NCBI GenBank assembly: GCA_003446605.1
Contig: DMDF01000189.1
Span: forward strand, 1-16,375
Reading direction: 5' to 3'
DNA: 16,375 nucleotides
DNA from: Anaerolineaceae bacterium
Lineage (GTDB): Bacteria; Chloroflexota; Anaerolineae; Anaerolineales; Anaerolineaceae
Shown here: in pieces, positions 1-7,296 of the stretch
Layout: every line of letters starts with the position of its first letter
Position numbering within the stretch: the stretch's first letter is position 1
Program-made: the position numbers and the translations under genes
Notes under the pieces: generated by a model
The model's database searches: none
Told to the model about the DNA's origin: nothing
What the model saw: only the letters and a program-made list of their open reading frames with translations

Positions 1-246
1 GATGGTAGAACCAGGTTAGCAATGGACGTGGTACAGGAGGTACGAAAATTCTTCCCTGATAAAGTTTTCCAAACCATCGTCCCGCGCAGCATTCGTCTGG
101 CAGAAGCACCATCGTACGGATTACCAATTACGGTCTATGCGCCTGCTTCCTCTGCCGCCAGAGCCTATGCAGCTTTGTCACGCGAGATCATGCAACAGGA
201 TGGTAAACCGGTACCCGAGATTGGGGAAGAATCATTTTCGGGATAG
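1..246 (+). CDS. parA: ParA/Soj chromosome-partitioning ATPase, C-terminal part
   Basis: This is the C-terminal 81 residues of a ParA/Soj-type partition ATPase, open at the left edge in frame 1 and ending in TAG at 244-246. The first visible residues, DGRTRLAMDVVQEVR, match the D-G-R-T-x-L segment after the last nucleotide-binding strand in this family. The following IPRSIRLAEAPSYGLPI segment is a strong Soj signature (R-x-x-x-L-x-E-A-P-S-x-G). The Walker motifs lie outside the window. By family knowledge, the protein binds ATP and non-specific DNA and works with ParB to segregate newly replicated origins. parB begins 21 bases downstream, the usual parAB order. The identification is secure; total length cannot be judged. 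Confidence 0.95.
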   Translation, partial: DGRTRLAMDVVQEVRKFFPDKVFQTIVPRSIRLAEAPSYGLPITVYAPASSAARAYAALSREIMQQDGKPVPEIGEESFSG

Positions 247-267
247 GATTAATAAAAGGATAATCGT

Positions 268-1137
268 ATGGCACAAAGAAAAGGCTTAGGTAAAGGGCTG
301 GATGCGCTCATCCCAGGGAGTGATTTTTCAAGCGGGGCAAGCTCCGATGGAGTAAATTTCATCTCGATCGAATTGATTAACCCAAATCCCTACCAACCCC
401 GCACCGACATCCGCGATCAAGATTTAGAAGAACTCACCGCTTCCATTAAAGAACACGGCATCCTCCAACCGCTCATCGTCACAAAAGATGAAAGCGCAGA
501 CGGCAGCTATACTTTGATCGCCGGGGAAAGGCGTTTGCGAGCTGCCAAATTGGCAGGGTTGGAATCAGTACCCGTCCTTGTTCGGGAAGCCATGACAAGC
601 CAACAAAGATTGGAACTAGCACTGATTGAAAACATCCAGCGTGAAGATCTTTCTGCCATCGAAGCTGCTGAAGCATACCAGCAACTATCAGAGGAATTTG
701 ACCTCTCGCATGAAGAGATCGCTATTCGGGTTGGGAAAAGCCGTACTGCGGTCACCAATACCATGCGTTTGTTGAAATTACCCCCAGAAGTATTGAATGC
801 CCTCATAGAAGGAAAGATAAGCGAAGGTCATGGTCGTGCCCTGCTTGGTTTGGAAAACCCGGCTGCACAGATTGCAGCCATGAAGAGTATTCTCTCCAAT
901 GACCTCAATGTTCGTCAAACAGAAGACTTGGTGCGAAAGTTAACCGAACGAAAAAGCCCTACCCCGCCACCCAAAAAAGAAGTTCCTGCGGAAGTGAAAG
1001 CATTTGAAAAACAACTGCGCTCGCAGTTTGGCACCAAGGTGAGCATCCACCATGGAAAACAAGGCGGCTCTGTCACGTTTTATTACTATTCCGAAGAAGA
1101 GTTAGAAAATCTGATTGATCAAATGCTACAATCGTAA
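268..1137 (+). CDS. parB: ParB/Spo0J chromosome-partitioning protein
   Basis: This is a complete 289-residue ParB, the centromere-binding CTPase that spreads from parS sites and works with ParA. The N-terminus has the chromosomal ParB signature RKGLGKGLDALIP (residues 4-16), linked to ParA contact. Box I begins with I-x-P-N-P-Y-Q-P-R (37-45). The CTP-binding GERRLRA motif is at 86-92 and ENIQRED at 121-127. A helix-turn-helix lies near 147-168 (EEIAIRVGKSRTAVTN). A proline/lysine linker (229-238) leads to a C-terminal dimerisation domain (about 240-289). The ATG at 268 follows AAAAGGA (254-260) at seven bases. I saw no parS-like palindrome (TGTTTCACGTGAAACA type) in the window, so the site must be elsewhere. 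Length and motifs are ordinary for the family. Confidence 0.97.
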   Translation: MAQRKGLGKGLDALIPGSDFSSGASSDGVNFISIELINPNPYQPRTDIRDQDLEELTASIKEHGILQPLIVTKDESADGSYTLIAGERRLRAAKLAGLESVPVLVREAMTSQQRLELALIENIQREDLSAIEAAEAYQQLSEEFDLSHEEIAIRVGKSRTAVTNTMRLLKLPPEVLNALIEGKISEGHGRALLGLENPAAQIAAMKSILSNDLNVRQTEDLVRKLTERKSPTPPPKKEVPAEVKAFEKQLRSQFGTKVSIHHGKQGGSVTFYYYSEEELENLIDQMLQS

Positions 1138-1144
1138 ACCCGAT

Positions 1145-2743
1145 ATGTTGATCCTGACGAATGGAATCATCCATACCATGAATGCGCTTCAACCGACGGT
1201 TGAAGCGCTTGCCATTCAGGCAGATCAGCTTATTGCTTTGGGTTCTACAAAAGATGTCCTCAATCTGGTTGATCACAATACAACAGTCCTTGATCTGCAA
1301 GGGCGAACGGTGTTTCCCGGGTTAATTGATGCGCACATCCACTTGCTACAGTACGGCATGAAACTCGCTCAGATCGATTGTGAGACAAAAAGCAAAAAGG
1401 AATGTTTGCAGCGGGTTGCTATGGCAGTTGAAAAACAACCCCCAGGAGAGTGGATCATCGGACAGGGCTGGGATCACAACATCTGGGAAGACGGGATTGG
1501 CAATCGAACTGAATTGGACGCCATCAGTCCGCAAAACCCCATTCTTTTATTTGCAAAATCGTTACATGCCAGCTGGGTTAACAGCTATGCGCTCAAGCTG
1601 GCAGGCATAAACCAGAATACTCCTGACCCGCATGGGGGGTGTATTGTGCGCGATCCATATGGCGTTTCCACGGGAATTTTACTTGAATCAGCCACTTTAC
1701 TTGTTGAAAGAGTGATTCCCCAGCCTGACCAGCAACAGATGAAAAATGCACTATTTTCTGCCCAGCAGCAGTTATTCCAGTTCGGTATCACCAGCGTGCA
1801 GGATGTAGATGAATGGAAAATCTACCCCGTACTCGAAAAGTTATACCAGCAAAACGAATACCAGCTGCGAGTCGTAAAAAGCATCCAGCTATCTGCTCTA
1901 CCCGAAGCAATTGATCAGGGCTACCGAACAGGCTTGGGTAATAACCAACTCAAAATTGGATGGTTAAAATTATTCATGGATGGCGCTCTTGGGCCACAAA
2001 CAGCCGCCATGCTGGAACCTTATCAGGGTTCAGATCAATATGGAATGTTAACCCTTACCGATGAAGACTTGGAGGAGATCGGCAGACAGGCTCTTTCCCA
2101 TAAAATAAGCCTTGAGATCCATGCCATCGGGGATAAAGCTATACGCAAAGCGCTGGATGGATTGCAAAAGTTGCAAGAAACCTTCTCACAGGTATCCCTA
2201 CCCTATGCGCATCGTCTGGAGCATGTTCAGATCATCCATCCAGATGATATCCCTCGTATGGCTGCCATGCAGGTGGTTGCTTCCATGCAGCCCATCCATC
2301 TCATCTCGGATATGAATACAGCGGATCGCTACTGGGGGAAACGCTGTGAATTCGCCTATGCCTGGAACACGATACGAAAGGCGGGCATTCCACTCATCTT
2401 TGGATCGGATGCCCCTGTCGAATCCCCCAATCCGTTCCTTGGGATTCACGCTGCAGTGACCCGTTGTCGAAAAGGTTCCCCCAGTGCTTGGCATCCGGAA
2501 CAAGCCCTTCCATTGGAAGCTGCCCTGGCAGCGTACAGCATCAACCCCGCCAGCATCATCCAACAACCACAAAATAGTGGCATGCTTGCAAAAGGGTATC
2601 TGGCTGATCTCGTTATTCTGTCTGAAGATCCAACAGTAGTACCTCCTGATCAACTTGACCATCTGACCCCCCTGGCAACCATGGTTGGTGGGAAATTCGT
2701 TTGGCAACATTCTGATTTTTTCCCTGACGAACCTACGCTATAA
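1145..2743 (+). CDS. YtcJ-like amidohydrolase (Amidohydro_3 family)
   Basis: This 532-residue metal-dependent amidohydrolase resembles the YtcJ group, whose natural substrates are mostly unknown. The N-terminal beta-sandwich strand MLILTNGIIHTM is followed by PGLIDAHIHL (58-67), giving the HxH metal ligands H64 and H66. Further TIM-barrel motifs are LKLFMDGALGP (274-284) with a lysine often used as metal bridge, EIHAIGDKA (324-332) with H326, RLEHVQ (357-362) with H360, and FGSDAPVESPNP (419-430) with catalytic-type D422. The C-terminal GYLADLVIL strand closes the sandwich. I chose ATG 1145 because family N-termini begin at this strand; an in-frame TTG at 1115 would overlap parB. No clear Shine-Dalgarno precedes 1145, so translation may be coupled to parB, whose stop is seven bases upstream. 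Substrate cannot be deduced. Confidence 0.9.
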   Translation: MLILTNGIIHTMNALQPTVEALAIQADQLIALGSTKDVLNLVDHNTTVLDLQGRTVFPGLIDAHIHLLQYGMKLAQIDCETKSKKECLQRVAMAVEKQPPGEWIIGQGWDHNIWEDGIGNRTELDAISPQNPILLFAKSLHASWVNSYALKLAGINQNTPDPHGGCIVRDPYGVSTGILLESATLLVERVIPQPDQQQMKNALFSAQQQLFQFGITSVQDVDEWKIYPVLEKLYQQNEYQLRVVKSIQLSALPEAIDQGYRTGLGNNQLKIGWLKLFMDGALGPQTAAMLEPYQGSDQYGMLTLTDEDLEEIGRQALSHKISLEIHAIGDKAIRKALDGLQKLQETFSQVSLPYAHRLEHVQIIHPDDIPRMAAMQVVASMQPIHLISDMNTADRYWGKRCEFAYAWNTIRKAGIPLIFGSDAPVESPNPFLGIHAAVTRCRKGSPSAWHPEQALPLEAALAAYSINPASIIQQPQNSGMLAKGYLADLVILSEDPTVVPPDQLDHLTPLATMVGGKFVWQHSDFFPDEPTL

Positions 2744-2775
2744 TGAGAAAAAGAAAACCCCCAAGAGGTTCGCAT

Positions 2776-3495
2776 ATGGAACTATTTAACCCTGATCTAT
2801 CGTCTATCGCCGCAAATCTGACGGCAACAAGAGAAAAACGCGGTAAAAACGTGAAAAACTGCGCCGATGCCCTTGGTATCACCAGCTCTCGCTATAAAAA
2901 ATATGAAAGTGGAGAAACTCTTCCAACTCTACCCGAATTGGAATCTCTATCCTATTTTCTGAATGTACCACTCACAGAACTCGTGCATACCCGAGAGAAT
3001 AGAGCCTCATCAGATGTTGTCAACCCTGATGGAGAGAACCTGCTTCACCTGATAGAGATCAGAGATAGTGTCATCGGCACTTTACTGCAGATCGAAAGGG
3101 AGAAAAACGAACTAACCCTAAAGTTGCTAGCCAGCCGCTGTTCAATCCCTGTCTCACGATTGAAACGCTGGGAATCCGGACAGAACGGCATCCCAATGGA
3201 TGATTTGCTCAAGCTCACGCAGGAATTGAATATCCAACTTGCTGCTTTCCTGGATGTAAACAGTCCCATCGGATTGTGGCAGCAACAACAGCAGCAAATC
3301 ACTGCTTTTCTGAATTTACCAGAGGAGATGCAGGCTTTTGTCAGTAACCCAGATAATATCCCCTATCTCTCACTAGCTAATAGGATGAAAGAAATTCAAC
3401 CTGAGGACTTGGAAAATATCTCACAAGCTTTTCAACTCCTGGTTGAAAAGCTATCAGATGAAACACAAACAGCCGATTCTCAACCAGTAGAATGA
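2776..3495 (+). CDS. DNA-binding protein with two tandem Xre-type HTH domains
   Basis: This 239-residue protein has two Cro/C1-like (HTH_3) domains. The first covers about residues 11-72 (SSRYKKYESGETLPTLPEL at 37-55). The second covers about 101-160 (VSRLKRWESGQNGIPMDDL at 126-144). Both keep the R-x-K-x-x-E/W-S-G pattern that ends the recognition helix in Xre repressors. A run of six glutamines (169-174) and an acidic, probably helical tail follow. No ligand or enzymatic domain is visible. The ATG at 2776 is preferred over the ATG at 2743, which overlaps the previous stop, because AAGAGG (2763-2768) sits seven bases before it. The stop overlaps the next gene's start as ATGA, so it is translationally coupled to the GNAT gene. 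Likely a transcription regulator; target unknown. Confidence 0.82.
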   Translation: MELFNPDLSSIAANLTATREKRGKNVKNCADALGITSSRYKKYESGETLPTLPELESLSYFLNVPLTELVHTRENRASSDVVNPDGENLLHLIEIRDSVIGTLLQIEREKNELTLKLLASRCSIPVSRLKRWESGQNGIPMDDLLKLTQELNIQLAAFLDVNSPIGLWQQQQQQITAFLNLPEEMQAFVSNPDNIPYLSLANRMKEIQPEDLENISQAFQLLVEKLSDETQTADSQPVE

Positions 3496-4346
3496 TTGCC
3501 GAAAAGTCAACCATCACCCCGTACGAAACCTTTAACGACCCTGGCAAGATTGAAACTTTTTTGAGAGGCTCCCTTAGGATACATGCTCATCTTGATTGGC
3601 GTAGACCGCAGGAATGGTTCAACAATCCACCCTGTGTACTTTCGTATGACAGCAGTTCCGTTACAAGCATTCTCAGCCTTGCTCCTGACCCCGCGCATTT
3701 ACACTGGGTCCGCTTCTTTGCTACCCAGCGTGAAGAAGAATATACTCCGGCATGGATCACACTGTTCGACGCCATCAAGGAAATTTACCCATTTTCTTCC
3801 GAGGATCGGTTGGTTTCACTCTGCTACCAAAATTGGATGGAAACAATGCTTGCCTCTCACGGCTGGCAGAAAGTTCAAAAAGTTATTGTTCTTAACTGGC
3901 AGGGGAATCTCCCCATAAAGAAAAAACAAGACAAGCATGTTGCTATCCGTCTGATGAAAGAAGCAGACCTACCCCATGTTTTTCAAATAGACGATAGTTG
4001 CTTTAGCAGCTGGTGGAAATTCTCACAGACAACCATCACTCTGGCATTTGAACAATCTGCTTATGCCACAGTTGCTGAAGTAGATGGACAGATAGTAGGT
4101 TTTCAAATAAGCACAGCTGATTTGTATCGGGCACATCTAACCCGCCTCGCGGTTCTCCCATACGTTCGTAATCAGGGGATCGGTGCCAGGCTTGTAGAGA
4201 ATATGCTCTGGCATTTCTCCGTCCCTTGGATCAAGCAAATCACAGTAAACACCCAGCATGACAATAAATCATCTATTCACCTTTACGAAAATAACGGATT
4301 TGAATATCAGGGTGAGTTTTTCCCGATCTATCAGTATTCTCTATAA
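3492..4346 (+). CDS. GNAT-family N-acetyltransferase with an extra N-terminal domain
   Basis: A 284-residue protein whose C-terminal half (about 149-284) is a GNAT acyltransferase domain. Motif A is clear: LTRLAVLPYVRNQGIGARLV (216-235) contains the acetyl-CoA pyrophosphate-binding R-x-x-G-x-G as R226-NQ-G229-I-G231. The N253/Y265 region followed by ENNGFEYQG (266-274) fits motif B (family pattern Y-x-x-x-G-F). The N-terminal about 140 residues contain no R-x-x-G-x-G, but W88...LLASHGW-QKV...VIVLNW looks like a degenerate GNAT half, as in tandem GNAT proteins; that reading is inference. The start ATG is fused to the regulator's stop (ATGA, 3492-3495), so both are made together. The acceptor (small molecule, protein N-terminus or antibiotic) cannot be inferred. 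The 3' end overlaps the convergent gene by six bases. Confidence 0.85.
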   Translation: MIAEKSTITPYETFNDPGKIETFLRGSLRIHAHLDWRRPQEWFNNPPCVLSYDSSSVTSILSLAPDPAHLHWVRFFATQREEEYTPAWITLFDAIKEIYPFSSEDRLVSLCYQNWMETMLASHGWQKVQKVIVLNWQGNLPIKKKQDKHVAIRLMKEADLPHVFQIDDSCFSSWWKFSQTTITLAFEQSAYATVAEVDGQIVGFQISTADLYRAHLTRLAVLPYVRNQGIGARLVENMLWHFSVPWIKQITVNTQHDNKSSIHLYENNGFEYQGEFFPIYQYSL

Positions 4347-4961
4347 GATTGATTTCATCCCTTTTTCAAGCGTAGCAAGCGATTGGGGTTTTCCAAACAT
4401 CTTGCCGCTAACCTTCTTGACCCAACCCCAATGGATGACCAAATGCACAATCACACCAACCAGCATTCCAATACCGGTCCAAACATGAACATCCTTCCAT
4501 GTACCACGGCTAATATTGAAAATAAGTGCATAGGCTGTACCGGGACCGCCCGGAACAACAAACAAAATAATACCAGAAACCAAGCAGGCAAGAAAGAAGA
4601 CAGCAATCAATCCATCATCAATGATATTTATCAATGCCAAATTATTCTTGAAATGTACATTTTTTTTCCAGATCTGGATATATTTCCAGAACACATTTTT
4701 TACCCAAGACCAATGAAAAATGATGTGCACAAGCAAGATCCCCGAAAGGATAAAACTGGTCCAGGTGTGAATCTCACCCCATGTATCACGGTCGAAGATG
4801 ATCTGCATGTTGTAACGCGGGTTGCGCCCTCCTTGATAACCAGCAGGCACATACAAAAAGTACAGGCTGGATGCAGTTACCGCCAGCAATAGAAAGAACA
4901 TGACGAAATTAATCACATATCGTTTTCTGGTGTTTTTAGATAGTGAAGTCTTTGTATTCAT
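4341..4961 (-). CDS. DUF4405-like four-helix membrane protein, putative b-type cytochrome subunit
   Basis: A 206-residue membrane protein with four hydrophobic helices at about 15-37, 63-84, 113-136 and 157-178. It is an internal duplication: W61-x3-H65-x13-H79-x3-H83-W84 is repeated as W155-x3-H159-x13-H173-x3-H177-W178, 94 residues apart. Histidines spaced like this inside helices are typical haem ligands, and the pattern fits DUF4405/cytochrome b561-like membrane anchors. Haem binding and electron transfer are inferred, not shown. No CxxCH motif or partner oxidoreductase gene is nearby. The ATG at 4961 follows AGGAG (complement of 4968-4972) at six bases. The gene lies 84 bases after the adenosyltransferase stop, with an imperfect palindrome (4991-5008) between them. 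Its TAG stop overlaps the end of the convergent GNAT gene. Confidence 0.75.
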   Translation of the reverse strand: MNTKTSLSKNTRKRYVINFVMFFLLLAVTASSLYFLYVPAGYQGGRNPRYNMQIIFDRDTWGEIHTWTSFILSGILLVHIIFHWSWVKNVFWKYIQIWKKNVHFKNNLALINIIDDGLIAVFFLACLVSGIILFVVPGGPGTAYALIFNISRGTWKDVHVWTGIGMLVGVIVHLVIHWGWVKKVSGKMFGKPQSLATLEKGMKSIL

Positions 4962-4990
4962 AATTCGCTCCTGAGTAGAATGAACTTATT

Positions 4991-5008
4991 TTCACAAGGA
5001 CCTGTGAA
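4991..5008. promoter_or_regulatory. Operator-like inverted repeat upstream of the DUF4405-like gene
   Basis: TTCACA-N6-TGTGAA is a perfect six-base inverted repeat with a six-base centre. It lies 29 bases before the start of the membrane protein gene read on the minus strand. The arms are short and no T-run follows, so it is not a convincing terminator. It could be a regulator binding site. The arms are in the reverse orientation to a CRP/FNR site (TGTGA-N6-TCACA), so I do not assign it to that family. I found no convincing promoter around it. Confidence 0.4.
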
Positions 5009-5045
5009 TAAACTATGAATTTCTGATATGAATGGGAAGAATGTA

Positions 5046-5561
5046 TTAGTGCAGTTGATCAGCACGCAGCCATAGGATATAAAACAACGTGGAAAGACGA
5101 TTCAGGTAAGCTAGCATCTCTGCAGAAATAGAAGCATCCTGCGGTAAGGCTGCAACCGCTTTGCGCTCAACGCGGCGCGTTATCGCGCGCAAGACATTAT
5201 ATAATGCGCCCAATTTTGTCGATCCGGATTGTAAAAATGCATTAGGTACCTGGATATCTTTTTCTTGAACGGTTATCCAATCCGCTATTTTTTTACTGTT
5301 GGGAATATTTTGGGATCGTGAAACTGAATTATCGGAAAGGCAAGAGCTTAAAACGGACATAAGGATGGAAAGATCGATCTGGATTTGGGGAAGTATCTCA
5401 GAAATGGATGGATTTTGTTCTTCACTACGAGCCAACCCAATCCAAGCTGATAATTCATCGATTTCGCCGATCAGATCGATCATGGGGTGGTCTTTCCGTA
5501 CCCGTAAACCACCCAGTGTATCAGTGAACCCTTCATCCCCTCTACCGCTGAATACAGACAT
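5046..5561 (-). CDS. Cob(I)alamin adenosyltransferase, PduO/MMAB type
   Basis: This 171-residue protein matches the PduO/MMAB family, which transfers the 5'-deoxyadenosyl group of ATP to cob(I)alamin to make coenzyme B12. The ATP-binding N-terminus SGRGDEGFTDTLGG (5-18) corresponds to the family T-R-x-G-D-x-G-T. V21-x-K23 and the EIDELSAWIGLA segment (33-44) follow. RAITRRVERKAVA (125-137) matches the R-x-x-x-R-R-x-E-R substrate helix. YLNRLSTLF (152-160) is the final conserved helix, although family members usually read N-R-L-S-D where this has T158. The ATG at 5561 is chosen because GAGGAG (complement of 5569-5574) lies seven bases upstream; an in-frame TTG at 5576 overlaps that site. It begins 15 bases after the solute-binding protein stop, probably one transcript. 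Confidence 0.88.
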   Translation of the reverse strand: MSVFSGRGDEGFTDTLGGLRVRKDHPMIDLIGEIDELSAWIGLARSEEQNPSISEILPQIQIDLSILMSVLSSCLSDNSVSRSQNIPNSKKIADWITVQEKDIQVPNAFLQSGSTKLGALYNVLRAITRRVERKAVAALPQDASISAEMLAYLNRLSTLFYILWLRADQLH

Positions 5562-5576
5562 TGATAAACTCCTCAA

Positions 5577-7238
5577 CTAATCTTCGGCAGCACTGGCAAT
5601 CAGATACCAATCAGTCACTGAGAAAAAGCGATCTGCCGTATCATAAAAAGAACCCACCCGTACGCCGTTGATTCCCTCATCTATTGCGAAATTGTAAACA
5701 GGATAATAAAGTGGCAGCGCAGGGAGTTCATCTTGAAAGACAACTTGAAAATTCCGGTATAGTTTTGCCCGTTCGTCCAAATCGGTTGTAACACGAGCTT
5801 CTTCCAAATATTCACTAATTACTTTATTTTCCCATTGTGAATAATTTTGCCCGCCGCTTTGCTGTGCCTGGTCCCAGAAAGGATAAGGATCAGGGTCAGG
5901 TGAACGTTCAAAATTCAGATCGATCAAAACCGCCTGGTAAGTTAATGGTTCGAGATAATCAAGGATAAGGACATCATAGGGTACTGCGACCAACTCAACC
6001 TCCACCCCAATCTTCTGCCAATCCTTCTGGATTGCCTGTGCAATGGCTGTATGAGTAGCATCATCAGGATGAGTGAGTTCAAAACTTAATGCGCTGCCAT
6101 CATTCTCGCGGATAGAACCATCCCCATTGGGAAGGATATAACCAATTTCATCTAGTAAGATACCTGCTTTCTGCGGATCATAGTCAAACGTTTGGATACC
6201 TTCATAATAAGCCCAATTGGAGGGAATAAGCGGGATATCTGATAAAACACCTTGCCCTTGCAGAGCTAAATCGACCATGCGCCTGCGATCAATAGCGTGC
6301 AGCAATGCTTTACGCACGTTTTCTTCTTGTAGGAATTTCACTTTATTATTGTTCAGGTTCAGGAGTACCATGGACACTTCGGGTTTTACGGCAGAATAAA
6401 CAGCCAGGTTTGGATCGCTCAGTACATCCGAAAGGATTTCATCTGACACCTCACTGATACCCTGCACAACACCTTCTGAATATGCAGAGTACGCGGAAGC
6501 AGCATCGTCATAATACATAAAAACGAACTGGCTAATAAGGGGTTCGCCTCCATAATAGGATGGATTTGCAGAAAGAACCACACCCTTGATAGCGCCATTT
6601 TCTGTGATCAACCGTTCAAATTGATAAGGTCCACTTCCAACCGGTTCCAAATTGAAAGAAGAATTCACAATCTCCTGATAAGAGAGCTCACCCAGCAGAT
6701 GTTTAGGAAGGATTCCGAAGGATAGGTAGTCCATAAAAGGCGCAAATGCCTCAGAAAGTCTAAACTGTATGGAATGGTCACCCAGTGGGATAACCTCGAT
6801 ATTGTTCCAAAATTCTTTCAGATCGGTAGGCAACACAGATTCCGCGCTGCGCATAATATCCACCGTAAATACGATATCCGCACTGGTAACAGGAGTGCCA
6901 TCATGCCAAGCCGCATCAGGGTTGATATCAAAATTATAGGAAAGCCCGTCGAATGAGATTCCCCACTTCACAGCCAGTTCGGGTTGTGGTAATCCATTTT
7001 CATCATAGGTGATCAAACGACTAAATAACAAGCGGTCCGTATCGCGATCAGCCGAATTGTAATAATCAAGAACCGGATTCAATCTTTGCAGATTACCGAT
7101 CAGAGCTTCTGTGTAGGTACCTCCTCTTGTAGCCGTAGGACGGGCTATGCTGAAACCTGTCTGTTCACTGAGAAGAAGAATACCTATCACCAATCCTGTG
7201 ACCAGGATGATTATTAACTGCCAACGTATATTTTTCAT
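5577..7238 (-). CDS. ABC transporter substrate-binding protein, family 5, membrane-anchored
   Basis: A 553-residue extracellular solute-binding protein of the Opp/Dpp/nickel family (SBP_bac_5). Residues 6-24 form one hydrophobic helix after K-N-I-R. No lipobox cysteine follows, so it looks like a signal anchor or uncleaved signal rather than a lipoprotein. The mature part shows the family layout: RGGTYTEALIGNLQRLNPVL (38-57), LAVKWGISFDG-L-SYNF then A-A-WHDGTPVTSADIVFT, and a C-terminal LPLYYP segment. By family knowledge it delivers peptides, nickel chelates or similar ligands to an ABC permease; here no permease or ATPase gene is adjacent, so the ligand is unknown. The ATG at 7238 has no Shine-Dalgarno. 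A promoter whose -10 box ends ten bases upstream predicts an almost leaderless mRNA. The corrinoid adenosyltransferase follows after 15 bases. Confidence 0.88.
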   Translation of the reverse strand: MKNIRWQLIIILVTGLVIGILLLSEQTGFSIARPTATRGGTYTEALIGNLQRLNPVLDYYNSADRDTDRLLFSRLITYDENGLPQPELAVKWGISFDGLSYNFDINPDAAWHDGTPVTSADIVFTVDIMRSAESVLPTDLKEFWNNIEVIPLGDHSIQFRLSEAFAPFMDYLSFGILPKHLLGELSYQEIVNSSFNLEPVGSGPYQFERLITENGAIKGVVLSANPSYYGGEPLISQFVFMYYDDAASAYSAYSEGVVQGISEVSDEILSDVLSDPNLAVYSAVKPEVSMVLLNLNNNKVKFLQEENVRKALLHAIDRRRMVDLALQGQGVLSDIPLIPSNWAYYEGIQTFDYDPQKAGILLDEIGYILPNGDGSIRENDGSALSFELTHPDDATHTAIAQAIQKDWQKIGVEVELVAVPYDVLILDYLEPLTYQAVLIDLNFERSPDPDPYPFWDQAQQSGGQNYSQWENKVISEYLEEARVTTDLDERAKLYRNFQVVFQDELPALPLYYPVYNFAIDEGINGVRVGSFYDTADRFFSVTDWYLIASAAED

Positions 7239-7247
7239 CGAAAGTGA

Positions 7248-7276
7248 ATTCTAGCATAAAAAAAGGCGTACTCCAA
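7248..7276 (-). promoter_or_regulatory. Promoter of the solute-binding protein gene, inside the secG terminator
   Basis: Read on the minus strand: TTGGAG (complement of 7271-7276), a 17-base spacer, then TAGAAT (7248-7253) with an extended TGC directly upstream. This is near consensus for a housekeeping sigma factor. Transcription should start about seven bases after the -10, around 7239-7242, while the ATG is at 7238, leaving a 0-4 base leader. The spacer contains the T-run of the secG terminator, so the two signals overlap. Confidence 0.6.
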
Positions 7277-7296
7277 TAAGAAGAGAGCCGCCTTTT
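7258..7296 (-). terminator. Rho-independent terminator after secG
   Basis: AAAAGGCG (7261-7268) and CGCCTTTT (7289-7296) form a perfect eight-base stem around a 20-base loop. On the minus strand the second arm runs into seven consecutive Ts (complement of 7258-7264). It lies 18 bases after the secG stop, correctly placed and oriented to end that transcript. Confidence 0.75.

Noticed and set aside
1115..1144. TTG start for the amidohydrolase overlapping parB
   Set aside because: It adds ten residues before the conserved first strand and has no well-placed ribosome site; ATG 1145 fits the family.
2198..2710. 170-codon open frame on the minus strand inside the amidohydrolase gene
   Set aside because: It overlaps conserved catalytic segments of the amidohydrolase and shows no motif of its own.
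2743..2775. ATG 2743 start for the HTH protein, and the TATAAT at 2739-2744 as its promoter
   Set aside because: AAGAGG is placed for ATG 2776. The TATAAT lacks a -35 at proper spacing and a TGN extension.
4383..4892. 169-codon open frame on the plus strand opposite the membrane protein gene
   Set aside because: The opposite strand encodes four helices with duplicated histidine motifs and a good ribosome site; this frame is low-complexity and polar.
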